Below are positions 49,201 through 61,640 of a stretch of DNA of 64,000 nt, piece by piece. The translations under genes were made by a program, and so were the position numbers. The notes below the pieces were generated by a model. The model was not told the origin of the DNA. It saw only the letters and a list, made by a program, of their open reading frames with translations, and did not search any database. This stretch comes from Sipunculus nudus (taxonomy: Eukaryota; Annelida; Sipuncula; Golfingiida; Sipunculidae), in assembly GCA_026874595.1 (NCBI GenBank), contig CM049306.1, positions 51,286,019 through 51,350,018 of the forward strand, given 5' to 3'. The number at the start of each line of letters is the position of its first letter. Position 1 is the first letter of the stretch.

Positions 49201-50731
49201 GTGAGCGCTATGATTTATATAAACGGTGTGTTATCATGTTACGTCTGGCACAGTGAATGTACAACAGCGAGTTACAGACATAAAAGCATCAGCTTTGACA
49301 TAATACATCGTCTCCCCGTCTTCAGCGCTATCAGTCATCTGCCCCTAATTGTTATGTATTGTTCTTAATGAGAATGGAATGTTCTTGACATCACTCCTGA
49401 TACCGCTGTTATGTACGGGACCACCGGCGCTAGCAACCACAAAGAAAACCGTACATACATGCAGTCGTTCTCTCGTATGCTCTCAACTACAGTACACAAA
49501 TGTCACAATCAACCCTATCAATTACCACCGCAAGAGCGAAAATATACTTTTAAAGTTATGATTAAATTATTCGAGTATTAACCCCGAGAAAAATAGTTTT
49601 ATTTTTTTTATGAAGAAAATCGCGATTCTCATTATGACGTATAGTTGTTGATAAATTAATAAATGGTAAACTTGACACAACTACCCCGAGTAATATGTAA
49701 ATTAATGTTAATGAAAAATGTTAATCAGCTTAATCATTCCAAACTAAAGATGTACTGTTTTGAAGTTTTTAGTAATACTTTCTTAATTATGAATTATTAT
49801 AATATAATATGGTATTATATTAATAATCTAAGGAGCAGTACACTGTTTCTTTTTTCCTATAGGTCCTCCATTTCTCCAACTCTACCTGATATTCAGGAAG
49901 CCTTCACCGATCCGTCTTGTCGCCAGGGGGAGCTGTGGTGGTATTATCCCCGAGGTTCCTTGCGTGCGCATATTAGGCACGAGATTTCCGGGCGTGACTT
50001 CCGGCTGTGTATAATGCGTGGTGACGAATTCAGTTTAAGTTCAATCCTTGATGAGACCGAAAACAGAAAGAGGGATGTTCCAGTTCCAAATGCAGGTATA
50101 TATTACAAAGGCTCCCATTAAAGCACATTCGATTATTTGTAAAAGCAGAAAACTTTCTAAAGGAGCGATTTAATAGCCCCCTTGATAAGCCTTATGAGAA
50201 CGTAATTACATATTCAAGAATTAAACATTTGAACATTTTATATGTGTTTTACTTAGGCACCAGTTATAATGCTAGCATATTATACAGAATTCGACATTAG
50301 TTAATCTTTCAATACAGTAATTCTTTTAATAATAAAAAGAACTTTTCCTGTTTGAATCCCCACTGCAGTGACTTTGTTTCACTAAGTGGGAACTAGTTGT
50401 CGTGGTTAATCATTATATGTAATACCGTCAATAAAAATCGTGATTTCAAAGTATCTCATTGCTAAAAGTAAATATTTATTAATGATTCAGATGATTGTGT
50501 ATCTTATATTCAGTAACAATCAGCTCTGTACTAAAATGTGGATTAGACATTCAACTAATAGATATAGATACTAGAAAACTAGTTCTATAATTAAGCATGT
50601 CAAATCTTTCTTTCATTCCAGGAGAGGAAATTTGCCTAGATTCGGAGAATGGAGGAGTGATACTTCGGTTTGTTTCTCCAAACCAGTCAATTCACTTGAC
50701 TCAAATTCTATACACGCTGAACCCGGCGTGA
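44968..50731 (+). CDS. Secreted meteorin-like N-terminal (CUB-like) domain protein, 3 exons, 146 aa
   Basis: Three exons (44968-45065, 49863-50095, 50622-50731) join in frame to 146 codons plus TGA. Residues 1-27 look like a signal peptide: a hydrophobic run at 11-22, then PGSRS before QFCVW. The mature part carries four cysteines in the order seen in the N-terminal half of vertebrate meteorin and METRNL: C30-x-W (CSW in meteorin), C52-RQGELWWYYPRGSL (C-x-x-GAVEWMYPTGAL), LC82-I-x-R (VCIRS), and C115 followed by EN-GG-V (EQGGLF). There is one sequon, N131-Q-S, and a dibasic KR at 102-103. Meteorins are secreted factors for glial, neurite and metabolic signalling, of about 290-310 aa with a second, NTR-like domain. 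This protein stops where that domain would begin. The family assignment rests on cysteine spacing and the W-Y-P-G-L motif, so it is good but not certain; function is unknown. Confidence 0.7.
45229..45268. repeat. (AAT)n microsatellite in meteorin-like intron 1
   Basis: About 13 AAT units with one break. Confidence 0.9.
45917..46267. repeat. (TA)n clusters in meteorin-like intron 1
   Basis: Interrupted TA runs at 45917-45992 and 46213-46267. Confidence 0.9.
46270..48035. other. Meteorin-like intron 1, no other gene seen
   Basis: A tandem TGTTTAA run at about 47755 and a GTCCGTCACTCGTCC stretch at about 46560, related to the intron 10 repeat family, are the only features. Confidence 0.45.
48041..48250 (-). 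CDS. Hypothetical small secreted peptide nested antisense in the meteorin-like intron 1
   Basis: An uninterrupted 69-codon minus-strand frame. It starts MHPLLAALYYCQLLLACTAG, a shape typical of a signal peptide, followed by about 50 residues with balanced composition and two cysteines (GHCVYQQGNYFFDQMCNG). Codon composition is less AT-biased than the flanks. The same frame is open a little further upstream from a TGA. I do not recognise the family. It could also be one exon of a longer gene, or chance. Confidence 0.22.
   Translation of the reverse strand: MHPLLAALYYCQLLLACTAGKQFWLSTPDVAHNRLVRVRSVTGHCVYQQGNYFFDQMCNGLVAEMYAKK
48893..49016 (+). repeat. Poly-G and poly-C cluster
   Basis: G run at 48897-48915, C run at 48927-48944 and another C run at 48984-49000, closing with CCGCCCCTGC. 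The G and C runs could pair or form G-quadruplex or i-motif structures. Confidence 0.85.
49863..50095 (+). CDS. Meteorin-like gene exon 2 (domain core)
   Basis: Codes R33-A110 plus one base, with C52, the GELWWYYPRGSL motif and C82. The acceptor follows a T-rich tract ending TCCTATAG; the donor is GTATAT. Exon GC content is clearly above that of the flanks. Confidence 0.75.
50622..50731 (+). CDS. Meteorin-like gene exon 3 (C-terminus, stop)
   Basis: Codes G111-A146 and TGA: GEEICLDSENGGVILRFVSP, then NQSIHLTQILYTLNPA. This lines up with the last strands of the meteorin N-domain (QCFGLEQGGLFVEAT, then a YELV end). Acceptor TTCATTCCAG. Confidence 0.68.
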
Positions 50732-50931
50732 CACACAGAGGATGGAAAAACTCACTTGTGCAATCTGTTCAGAAGGGTGTGTAAGGAAGACTAGTCATGG
50801 GAAACTGTCGTCTGGAAATAACTCAATTACAAGATACAGGAAGAAATCAGAAAAAAAGGAGACACAATGTTACACAAACGTGAAAAAGCGCAAATGAACT
50901 TAACCAGAATGGATCGATGCAATATTTATTA

Positions 50932-51211
50932 ATACCTCCGCTAGGTGGCGAAGATGGTATTTTTTTTCTCCTTGATTGGGTTGTCTTTTGATGTAAAAAA
51001 ATTCAAGAAATTGTGGATGGTTTGGATAACAGCCAAGAAACAATCATTTCAATTTTGGAGGTATTAACATATTTTTAATCAAAAAGATTCCTTTCATATG
51101 TAGGGTCATTCATTGGTACTATGAAATGCCTATTACCGGGCTGGTAAACCGTGTGAAGTATGTTTACAGGAACACAAAAAAAAGTTTTATTCACCATCCT
51201 GGCGGAGGTAT
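50932..51211. mobile_element. 280-bp MITE in the 3' UTR of the meteorin-like gene
   Basis: ATACCTCCGCTAGGTGG at the left mirrors CCATCCTGGCGGAGGTAT at the right. No ORF. Confidence 0.65.
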
Positions 51212-52231
51212 GCATGTAATCACTGACAACAGTTCTAGTTAATTATGCTTTTAACGGTTTCTCCCTATATATGTATGCTGCCAGCTATTAAAAGGTGTCT
51301 GTAGACGCTTCGTGGGAATAATATAACAGGAAACAGGGTATTTTACTCTATGCAGCTGTATGTATTGTTATTTTGTTCGGATAGAGTTAAATATGGCCAT
51401 GAACCGGACGGGAACTGTTAGTGTATTATATTAGTAACATCCCTTATGGTTATATAATACACGAGACCACACATGCAGAGGTGTGACCAATGATCCCCTG
51501 AGGAAGTTTTGGGCGTAGCATCCTTAAATTACTGCGCAAAAAATGTTGATTTTACGTTTTTCAGTTTCAATGGATATTAGTTTAGGAATCGTTTGGAAAA
51601 TCATGTTCGATGATTGAAAGATAAAAGCGACTGATGATCGATTAGTAATTGATATTTTATGTACCGTGATATTTATTGTTATCGTTGAATATGCTCTATA
51701 GAAGTACAGCTAAAATATAGACAATTTTTTTTTAATTTGAAGATCACGCTGAAAGGGTCGGGTTGTACTAACTTTATTAGTTGCACAAGGTTAGCTTAAA
51801 TGCCGTGTCCTTCTTACATCTCTGATTGTATAAGAATATTTTGTTATATTTTGGATATTATGATTCGTATTTCTATGGATGTGCATTCATAATCGTTTAT
51901 GATCAATTATGCAAAAGTGCAATCGATATAATCGATTACGAATGAAAACGAGCAATCATCGGTATAATCGATTTATTGGCACATAACTAATGGACATACA
52001 ATTAAACATACGTAAGAGGGACAGTATCGGTGGTGGTTTTTCAGGTTCTTGATTCAACATTGAACTGTGGGAATATATGTGACTGGTACAAACAATGACG
52101 TCACGTAACAACGACGTCACGCTGGTTCGTGTAACAAAACTTTCATGAATTCTTCCGATGAAACGACCAGAACGGGTCGTGCAGTGTTGGTGCTATATGT
52201 AAATATATATGCAAATGTAAAGCTGTGATAT

Positions 52232-52237
52232 AATAAA
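52232..52237 (+). promoter_or_regulatory. Candidate poly(A) signal of the meteorin-like gene
   Basis: AATAAA about 1.5 kb after the stop, followed within 30 bases by a TGTTTGTTCTTGTTTGG GT-rich stretch, the usual layout of a cleavage site. Confidence 0.45.
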
Positions 52238-53218
52238 CATTTATAAATCATGTTTGTTCTTGTTTGGTACGGAAGTATATTGGTAAAAGTGTATTTTAGG
52301 GAGGTTTTTTTTTGTCAAAGGCTTTCCTGTATTAAACTTCAATAACTTGTATTTATTCTGTCTTATATAGGAAGATTATATATACAAAAAAAAGGACTAT
52401 TCATGAAAAAATATAATTTATAAGAAACATAGTGTCAAAATTGGATATACATGCAACGGGTCTTGGCCGTAGATTACACAGTAACGTCAATGACATTATG
52501 AATAACGTTAGGTACGACGATAAAATTCTATGGCGAATAAGACATTTTAGCACACAATCTGAAGTACACAGTTATATGTAATCGATATAAAGCATTTATT
52601 TTTATATAAATATATACAAACCTCCTCTATAATATAGTCATTGTCGTGCTTACAAAATGTATGTGTACATGATTGTGGGGGAAAAAGAGTCTGTAAAAAA
52701 ACCTCTAAAACACACTTTTACCAGGAAGCCTTTATTCTTAACATTAATAATATAACTATTTAATTAAATGCATGATTGCTCCGTTGACCTCAGTTAACCC
52801 TTGGGTGAAATATACAAAGCTCTACTCTGCGAACACACCACGTGACAGACCATGCACCTGTGACACTGAAATTGGCACTGTAACGTCGGGAAACAGCAGC
52901 TTTAGACTTGTCAATTTCTGGCCCTTGGTCCACCTGGTTGCACCTGGGAAATTACAAATTTGACATTTTGGTGTCGCCCTTTCCTCAGATTTGGCATGAT
53001 CATAGATGTAAAACTGGGCAAGATGAACACTCTTTTACTTTTGTGATGGTATGTACGATGCCTGATCATAAGTAGAACACGACCTAATGACTGAGAATAG
53101 CTCAAAATAGACAAATCATTATAGTTTATACACGAAAATGGTCATGCAACCTGTGTGTGCAATATAATGTAAACCCGGGTAAGGTTTTCATTGCAGTCTT
53201 CAATATGCCACGTTTCTT

Positions 53219-53221
<3 letters not shown>

Positions 53222-53282
<61 letters not shown>

Positions 53283-53446
53283 GTATATGTAGTTTCATAT
53301 ATATATACATATATAGTATATGTAGTTTCTTTCACAGCGTGTATGTATAGGCTTCTGGAGAATGAGGGGGTTTGAGGGTCACTGCAGAAATATCTTAAGG
53401 GCAAACGGCCCGCAAGCTTGCATTTACATACATATATTTATATATT

Positions 53447-53486
<40 letters not shown>
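53222..53486. repeat. Two (TA)n tracts about 170 bp apart
   Basis: TA runs at 53222-53280 and 53449-53486; GTATATGTAGTTTC occurs twice between them. Confidence 0.9.
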
Positions 53487-53488
<2 letters not shown>

Positions 53489-53670
53489 CAGAATCAGAAA
53501 TACGTCCCCCTGATAGATTTCTGCGTACAAATTGTTCCAGATGAAAGTCCACAGTGAGAAACTTGATTGTTATTTTATGGTTTTGAAATTATTTTCATGC
53601 TATAATTTTCCTATTATAACGTCTGGTAAGTTTAACCTCAACCTCATTAGTTTGAATACATGCAAAGTCT

Positions 53671-53673
<3 letters not shown>

Positions 53674-53729
<56 letters not shown>
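53674..53729. repeat. (GA)n microsatellite
   Basis: About 27 GA units, followed by a poly-G run at 53753-53764. Confidence 0.95.
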
Positions 53730-53734
<5 letters not shown>

Positions 53735-54656
53735 GAAGGGATGGGGTAGGGTGGGGGGGGGGGGGTGGATGTTTGGCCTGGCCCCTGCACCCCCTGATTA
53801 TGCAATGGTTAAAAAGAAATAAAAGATTCACTTATACTTTAAACAGAGCACCTATGCACCCATCCTTAGCTAGACAAATTTTGCACTCGATATCAAAAGG
53901 AAGACACCATGTCACATTGATGCAAAATGAACAACACTGAGAGACACTAGGTGCATAAAAAACACCTTTTGGTAAAACCCAAACCAGTGATCGCATTTAT
54001 ACCTCTAACAGCTCAAGAGCAACTGCCCCAAAGGCATTTTCACTTATATGACTTCCACCAATTGTAAAAACTGACTGCATGACAGGCGTGATTTCATAAC
54101 CACAACCTAAGTACACTTTTTTTTCCAGTGAAAAAGGAATTGGACCATACACAAGAGATGGATCTCAAATCATGCTCCCTTATAAATACGATAAGTACAT
54201 CATGTACCATTTACATAATTAGGGTTAGCCACGACGCCCTGCTATAGTTTCATCGAGCATGACCCATTTACACGGATTAACAGAAAAATAATAGCTGCAT
54301 GCTCACTTGTCTTTTTAAAATCATTAGTCACAAACTCTGAACGTCAAAATAATAATTAAAAAAATGAAATTTTAAGGGTTTTACATGGATAAAGAATGCA
54401 CCCCCTGTATTTGTTATTTATTATAAACCCCTACAAAATGCTGATATGATAGCAATACCTCCGACAAGAAAGAAGTCCGCCTTAACTGACACTACGCCTG
54501 CCCTGTAATCCCAGTTATCTTATCTCTCCTACACTGAAATTTGGACTCAGACATGCTGGGTTTTAGTTAAACAGCTGCTTAACCTCATCGTCATTTTTCT
54601 CCAGCGCATAGTCACGGCAGCCTAGTATTCAGGCACAGTGTGTAAAAATAGATCCG

Positions 54657-54681
54657 TGGGGGGGGGGGGGGGGGGGGGGGG
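54657..54681 (+). repeat. Poly-G run, about 24 bases
   Basis: An uninterrupted G run after AGATCCGTG. Other shorter G or C runs occur at about 7569, 7700, 8142, 16606, 35377, 37917, 38107, 53753 and 55170. Confidence 0.9.
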
Positions 54682-56025
54682 TGGATGCATGGATTCAAGT
54701 GAGTGGACAGCAGCATCAGCAGGTAGACTCAGGGAAGTTCCCCCTGATCACCATTTTTCTCATCAAGTGTGTGAACGATGCCTAAATATTTTCTCAGAAT
54801 ATGCTAAAAGACTCAATTTGCATCATCTGATGTGTTGATGTTCTTCCACATTTAATATGTTATCCTTTACCACTTTTGTTTTTAAAAAACAAAACTCCTG
54901 TTGATTAATTGTAACTGATGAACATTTTGGCTGAAAAGGTGTTACCGTTAAACTTGTTGTCTGACGTTGAAAAAGCCAGAAAACGATTACACTCAGTTCA
55001 GGATGAGCAATTTTTTCTCGAGGAAGATCTCAGTGCCATCTCAGTTAATTAAGGCATATGGGATATATATGCATACATATACAAAAACATCCGGGTTCAA
55101 GGGGGCTCAGACCCTCCTTTTTCAGCCACCGAAACCTTTAAGGGTTTTAGACCAATTTTGGCGGCCTGGACCCCCCCCCCCCCCCTTTCCGCACCTAGGG
55201 ATCTTTTTTTTTTTTTTGCTTTTTCATTAGTCCTTATTGGTTGGACCCCCCCTCCTTTCCTAAATCCTTGATCCGCCCCTGCAATAGGATATGGAATGCC
55301 ATTGCACTGCAGTTTTCTGTATGATTTCCGTTAACGACTTAAAGTAGGTCATATCGGTATGGATGCCTACAGAGTCGTGTATTCATGATTAGGTATGTGA
55401 TCTGTGAAAAGGTGCTCATAAACCATCATTAATGGCACAACACGGCATCAGACGAGACAATTCAAGAGCTAACTTACAAAGAGTTTCTTGAAAGATTAGC
55501 GGGTGCACATGGATGCAGCATAATTTAGGGGTTAACATCGGTCCTGTGCGTTCTTATAATTGAATGTAAACTTGAACTTTATATCAAAACGAATATACTT
55601 CTGCAATACATAGTGTATATAGTATTTTATACATACTCCACCATATAAAGCTACAACCAATACTGAGATGGCATTTCCCTTCTCCGCCGTGAAAGCAAGG
55701 CGAACACATGTTACTGTTAACCGGGTAAACGTCCTGCTGAGATAAAACTAGATTCTGGACACCCGGGTGTGTGGACAATCTCTGCAATGCTGATCATGTA
55801 CCCGTTTTAGCACATGAAAGAATTCGGCTGAAAGCTTAAGATTTCGTTACACATTCAGCAGATAATATAAGTTGAGGAACTATATTTTCTTTCGGGTTTA
55901 CAAGTTCAGCTACAGAATACCAGAAATATTTCCATTAGTGTTTCAATGTGCAAGTTTGAACCTTGCGGTTGATATTTTCACGTACAGGTATTTGACTTCT
56001 GGTCACGGCTTTTTCTCTCTACAAG

Positions 56026-56125
56026 AAATACAAATGTACATATGGTCGCTAAAGAGGATGCCCATATCGATTTCTTATCATCGCTCTTGAGGAGCCTGAA
56101 GAGCTATCAAAAACGCCGAAATGAT
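56026..56125 (+). other. Possible coding exon, unassigned
   Basis: A good acceptor (TTTTTCTCTCTACAAG) and a donor-like GAT|GTAAGA bound 100 bases. They translate to a charged helical segment, NVHMVAKEDAHIDFLSSLLR, then SLKSYQKRRND. No partner exon was found, and the frame stays open past the donor to 56272. Weak. Confidence 0.15.
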
Positions 56126-56649
56126 GTAAGACCACCAGGGCGAGCTGAAAAAAAACTCGCTTACTGTGTTGTGGGAGGGCCAAGATATTGCTGCGGTCTG
56201 ATAGAAACCTCTTCTGGTGTCTCTGTGTGTATATATTATTCATCAAAGAATATACTTGAAAAACAGTTATAAGTGAGTTCGGGCGTGAATCCTCGTACCA
56301 GCACTTGTAGGTCTACGAAAGCCCCTCCTACTGCGAATAAGTTAAAATACATCCAAGCCCAGCACGGTGTAGAATTAGGATGCAAAGGATTGGAATCTAA
56401 AAACAAACACTGTTGCCTCTAATGCATTTTTAAAGATATAATTGATCTTGAATATCGGTAGTACCGTAGACCATAACAGGAAATAGTTTTTTTGTAAGGT
56501 AAAAACCTTTAACGACTCCTGTTTTGAAAAAAAGCGTATATATGGTCCGGTCAATTTAATCAGATAAAATGGTTTAAATTAGTGTAAATATACTCAAAGC
56601 TTTCCTGTGATTTCTTACCTTATATATAAACATTTGCAATGATATATGT

Positions 56650-57010
56650 TTTAACTCAGGCCATTCGTTCGTTTTGGCTGAAGACAAAAGTTTCCTGGCT
56701 TAACCATCCAGGCACATGCACACGGACTTAATATTTCCAATAAACCCGTAACATACGTTGTTAAGCTCCTGGGTGTGAGTAAACACATTCCATGTGTGTT
56801 TGTTAATCAGAACAAGGCTACAGGACCAGAGGTCCGATTTTGTGCATGTCAGGCAACTCCAAAACAATAAGAAGTAACGTATAGGAAAAGCACATTTTGA
56901 ACAATCTTGATCTGTGAAGTCGCACGGTACGGCCATGCACCAGGTGGCGCGCTGTGTTTATATTTTGAACCACTGATCGCGCCCAGTGCAATTTTTTTTA
57001 AATTTGTGTA
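56650..57010 (+). repeat. Dispersed repeat family, copy A
   Basis: Shares GTAAACACATTCCATGTGTG, AACAAGG, GGACCAGAGGTCCGATT and CACTGATCGCGCC with 59020-59400. Confidence 0.65.
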
Positions 57011-57164
57011 CAGGGTGAGCAAATCGATTAGGAATGAAATATTGCATGGCAGATACTATATTATCTTAAGGGGAAAACACAATATTTTTTGTATATTCAA
57101 CATACATGGTATGAATAGGTCGCTTTACTCGAAAACTGATACATGCTATTGAATTCTGACTTGT

Positions 57165-57450
57165 GTGGTCCAGGGATAGACCACCGGATTCAAAGCCGGG
57201 AGGTCGTGAGTTCTAATCTCAGCCGAGGAGCAGTTATATCTTTCAGGGTCGATTGCCCAAAGGCCGTGAATAACTCACAAACGAGTTCCGAGTTCGTCTT
57301 TAGATGGGTCGTAGGTGCTATGGCCGAGCAATGGGATGATTACCCATTCAGAACCTGTGGATGCGATAGACACCAGGCCTAGGTTGCACCTGGATACAAA
57401 ATGACATGCAAAGAAACTAGTGCTACCGCCCTGTCACTAAGTCTCAATTA
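57165..57450 (+). mobile_element. tRNA-derived SINE (copy 2)
   Basis: Head GTGGTCCAGGGATAGACCAC, GGATTCAAAGCCGGGAGGTC, then GAGTTCTAATCTCAGCC; tail GGATACAAAATGACATGC, then GTGCTACCGCCCTGTCAC. Same family and strand as the copy at 26213, but the middle differs. Confidence 0.7.
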
Positions 57451-57454
57451 AACT

Positions 57455-58200
57455 GAAATGGAATATAGCACATGTACGCACTTATATTAAGTATAATATA
57501 AGAAAGCATACCTCAACCTAAGAATTAAAAAAGGAAATAATTTTTATTCTGAAAAGGAAAGTAAGGTATATTATTCCTCTGAACACTGATGTGAAATGTG
57601 AAGTAAAAACATAATCTTTGAAGTAAGCATGGTGTTATAACTGAATGAATGCAGTATGAATAAGGAGAAACAATGAATGAGAAAATTGGTTAAAACGAAT
57701 CAGGTGTAATTCTATACACCATCCCTCTGAATATGGGACATTTACCGTGTCCTAGAGGGGGTATTTATGATTTTTTAATCCTTCGGTAAAATGTATTAAA
57801 TTTGATAAATACACCCAGTCGTAAAATGAGCCGAAAATACTAATAAAAAGTGCAGCGAGAAATATCCTATACGTTTAGATTTTACTAGCGTTACATAAAT
57901 TTACTTATCCAAGTCTATTCTCAACAAATAAAACTGAAATAAAATAAAAATATAAATTAGCAGTATTATTCGGCAAAGTAAATTGAATCATGTCAACGTC
58001 TGTGGTACTAATTCAGCTTTCAAAAAGCTTTCTGGATTCAGCATCCGGGTAGTTTATTATATTATATTTTAAAGGGGAGGACGATGTATAGTTGTAGAAA
58101 ATGTACAAAATTTCGTTAAACTTGAATCGAGTATATACATATATATGTGTGTGTGTGTGTGTGGGGGGGATTTGCGAACTACTAACCGAATATTAAAAAA
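57455..58200. other. No gene recognised
   Basis: AT-rich single-copy-looking sequence with a short (TG)n at 58147-58163. Confidence 0.45.
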
Positions 58201-58204
58201 AAGA

Positions 58205-58340
58205 CTATATATACCAAGCTCTGGTTTTAAATGACTCAGACTTGAAGGTCGACTTGAACACGAAACGAAAGGACTCGAACTTGGTCTCGAATGGCCTGCA
58301 CTCGGACTCGAGTTATGTGGACTCGAATACATCACTAGCC
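58205..58340 (+). repeat. Degenerate GACTCGAA-type short repeat
   Basis: GACTTGAA, GACTCGAA, TCTCGAAT, GACTCGAG and GACTCGAA occur within about 110 bases. Confidence 0.45.
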
Positions 58341-59019
58341 AAGCAGCTAAATATTCCCTACCATATTTCCCAATACGGTTTTTTTACGATTCCTTTGGCT
58401 TTGATTTACTGCGATTTGTTTCGATAGAAACCTTTCGTAAACGTTCTCAAACGCTGTGAATTCGGCCGATTTTCTGAAAATCGTGAGAAATTGGGCTATG
58501 AATGTGAGGTCTTCTGTTATAAGATTTTTACAACAAATGGAATGAAATTTCAGTATATATAGAAAAAACGGACGCGTATAGACTTTTTTGCGTGTCAAAC
58601 TGTATAGTAACCGAAAATAAGGACCGAGTTATTAAAATATCAAATGGAAAAATATATATATAAGAAAATATGTATACATTGATATGCATATATTGAGAGG
58701 TATTCCTTTCAGGCCATCTGTATATTTATTTCTGGTGATAAAAATAAAATGCCTGAATTTGATACAGGCACCTGTAAACAACCACACAGTGCAGTCCAGG
58801 AATGGGAAGGTCGATTCCATATCATTTGCAACTTAGGCCTGTAACCTAACGGAAGCATTCCTCTGTTAAAATAAACAACGGCTGAATTCTGTTGCTGTAA
58901 CACTAGTGATTTTCCTGATTTGGAAGCATCCTAACTTAAGCTACGTGACTGGAGGCGCTATTCATCAAATCGTGGTAATTACGCGGTAATTCTATAAAGG
59001 GACATAATCAGGAGCAATA

Positions 59020-59400
59020 TTGTGCCTCTGCTTTCACACTATCGGTTCAGAATTGCTTTATACCAAAGTTTTCCAGCAAAACAATCCCAGCACACAGTCT
59101 CAGTTCCTCAGATACGGCTGTTTAAGACCTTATTATGGCTCTGTGTGTTGGTAAACACAGTCCACATGTGTCTCTTTACCAAAACAAGGTCCTTGACCGG
59201 AGGTCCGATTCTGAGCCGCAACACTCGAGGTTTCAGACAGTGTGAACATGAATTGCATTTGTTGGGCAAAGTCATTCCCTGCATCTCCTGATTGACACCT
59301 GTTTTGGCCGGGCGATACACCCGCTGTGTTTCAGTTGACACATATGATCGCGCCAGGTCCAAGGTTTTTAACACTCGTTTATAGGAGTGAGGAAACGGGT
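59020..59400 (+). repeat. Dispersed repeat family, copy B
   Basis: Has GTAAACACAGTCCACATGTG, AACAAGG, GACCGGAGGTCCGATT, a CTGTGTTT block and ATGATCGCGCC in the same order as copy A. Confidence 0.65.
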
Positions 59401-60287
59401 TAGGGGCTATATTTAGGCAGGTACAAATTCATATTGAAAAGAAGAAGCTATTTTTCGTTTTAATTCAACAAGCTATATAGGTGATTGGGCCTCTTTAAAA
59501 AAACTGTTTGTCTAACTGCTTGTAATAAAAAGCTCTTTAAGTTGCGGTCATGTATATAACGTTAATGCATTGATTGAATGCAACTTACAGAAACTGACCC
59601 ATCACCCCGTGTTAAATCCCAGATCTTGGTACTATTAGTTTTAGCTTTACAATGAGATATATGGTGACGAGCCAATGATGAAAATAAGAACATTACAAAA
59701 ACCCTGTTGATTCTATTTATATTTCTGCTCTATGTAAGCCACAAGGTGTTTTTCTCCCCTCTTTTGTTAGTTACATACTAATATATTGATTAGTGAACAA
59801 TAAGACTTATATTTACTATTTACCGGGACACCCGCACAGCACGTGGGTCGTTCTGTTACCGTAGACTATGTAAAAAAACAAACACAACAACAGTATCAGG
59901 TGGCAGTGTGCGTGTCACTGGGGGCTTTTTGTACATGCCTGTTGATTTAACGACCAGCGGCAGCCTGGCCGTACCCTGCCAGTACTGGAAAGTTCAGCTC
60001 TCTACATCAAACCCTGTAAGAGATACCATACTGGAACGTTGATACTAAATCCATCTGCTTATTTCTTGATATATTCTGTATTAGATCCATTTTTCTGTAC
60101 TCTGTGTATGTGTGTGCCTGCCTGCATATTAAATTAATATAGGTTTATAGCCATGATTTTTCAAAGCAGGTATACGATATAATTGGTCAAATACACGGGC
60201 TTCGCTTCCTGCCATTCAGCTTGTCATGAAAATTTATGAAATTAGGCATCAAGTTCTATATGTTTCCAGTATTTTAGATAGTGTATA

Positions 60288-60337
60288 TATATACACATAC
60301 ATCCACACGCCCACATAGATATATACAGTGTATACAA

Positions 60338-60393
<56 letters not shown>

Positions 60394-60395
60394 CC
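60288..60395. repeat. Interrupted (TA)n microsatellite
   Basis: TA runs broken by GTATAC-type units. Confidence 0.9.
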
Positions 60396-61591
60396 ATTGA
60401 TAACTGATGACTGCTGCTTTCGCTTTTTTTATATTTGAATATGTAAATCACATCAGCTAAACAGCACTTTAACGATCACTGAGAAAGCAAGCTTTTACTT
60501 ATGGAACACCAATGTTATATTAAACGGATAGTCCGATGATATAAAAAACTGCTTCTATTTCGAAATTATATATTGATAAGATATTATTTTATATGTTTCA
60601 TCTTGTGTTTCTCTCTCTATTTATCGCCCACGTGTGAATGTTTCAAATCTCTTTTCTTGTTCGTCCAACTTACATATTATCGATTTATGTGGACTGCTGT
60701 TTTGTAATGCATTATATGAACATATGGGCGATCAAAAAGAAAATAATAAAAGAAAAAAAAAAAAAGACTGCCATCTTATATGCCCTGACGGTATATTGCA
60801 TCACCATTGTAATGGCTTGCAAGTGTGTGATAATATTTGTATCCTCGCTGTTGACTAAAAAGCATAACAGTTATATCCCCGGCTAATGCAGCAAGTGTCA
60901 TTATCGTAAATATATAAGTAGCTACTTAAGTAAACACTTTTTGTATAATGGACCTCTTGCTAGATTCATAGGTGCGGCACCTGTCTGATGTATAAAAGCC
61001 ATGTTCTTTACATGCATACAGTGCCAATAATAGTCGTTTACACCTGCACCAATTCAATCCGCACCTGGTCGTAGTTACATACATTACATCGTTGTTTCTT
61101 GATATTTTATAAACAGGGAAGTCCAGTTGAGACAAGAAGAAGTGAAAATCATCCAAAATCCAGATCTTATTTCTTGTTATCCTGCGAATGAAGGTTTTAG
61201 CTTAAGTTATTTACCACGGACGTTGTGAAAACGTTTAGATGTTAGTTAATTGGCCGACTGAAATGAGCTAATTTGATCCCCGGTATGTGTCTTTTCTTCA
61301 TGTTAGTAATTCAAATGTTGTGAAAAAGAACGCCTGGTGGCAAGGTATTTAACCGCATTCGAACCTTACAAAAATATTTTCCTATCAGTGATGAGCAACA
61401 GCACACGTGCATGGATGAATAAAAGGTCAATACCAGATATATCCACTTCAAGGTATTCGCTTTTTTTCGGCATAAAAACATGAGGGATAACGTAACGTCC
61501 GTGGCACGCCTAATTTTTGAATACTTCTCATGAATTAAAAAAATATAATGTAGTTACGTTTCAATGGGCTTAAATGTCGACACATTTGAAG

Positions 61592-61595
<4 letters not shown>

Positions 61596-61640
<45 letters not shown>
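61596..61640. repeat. (TA)n microsatellite
   Basis: About 20 TA units. Confidence 0.95.
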
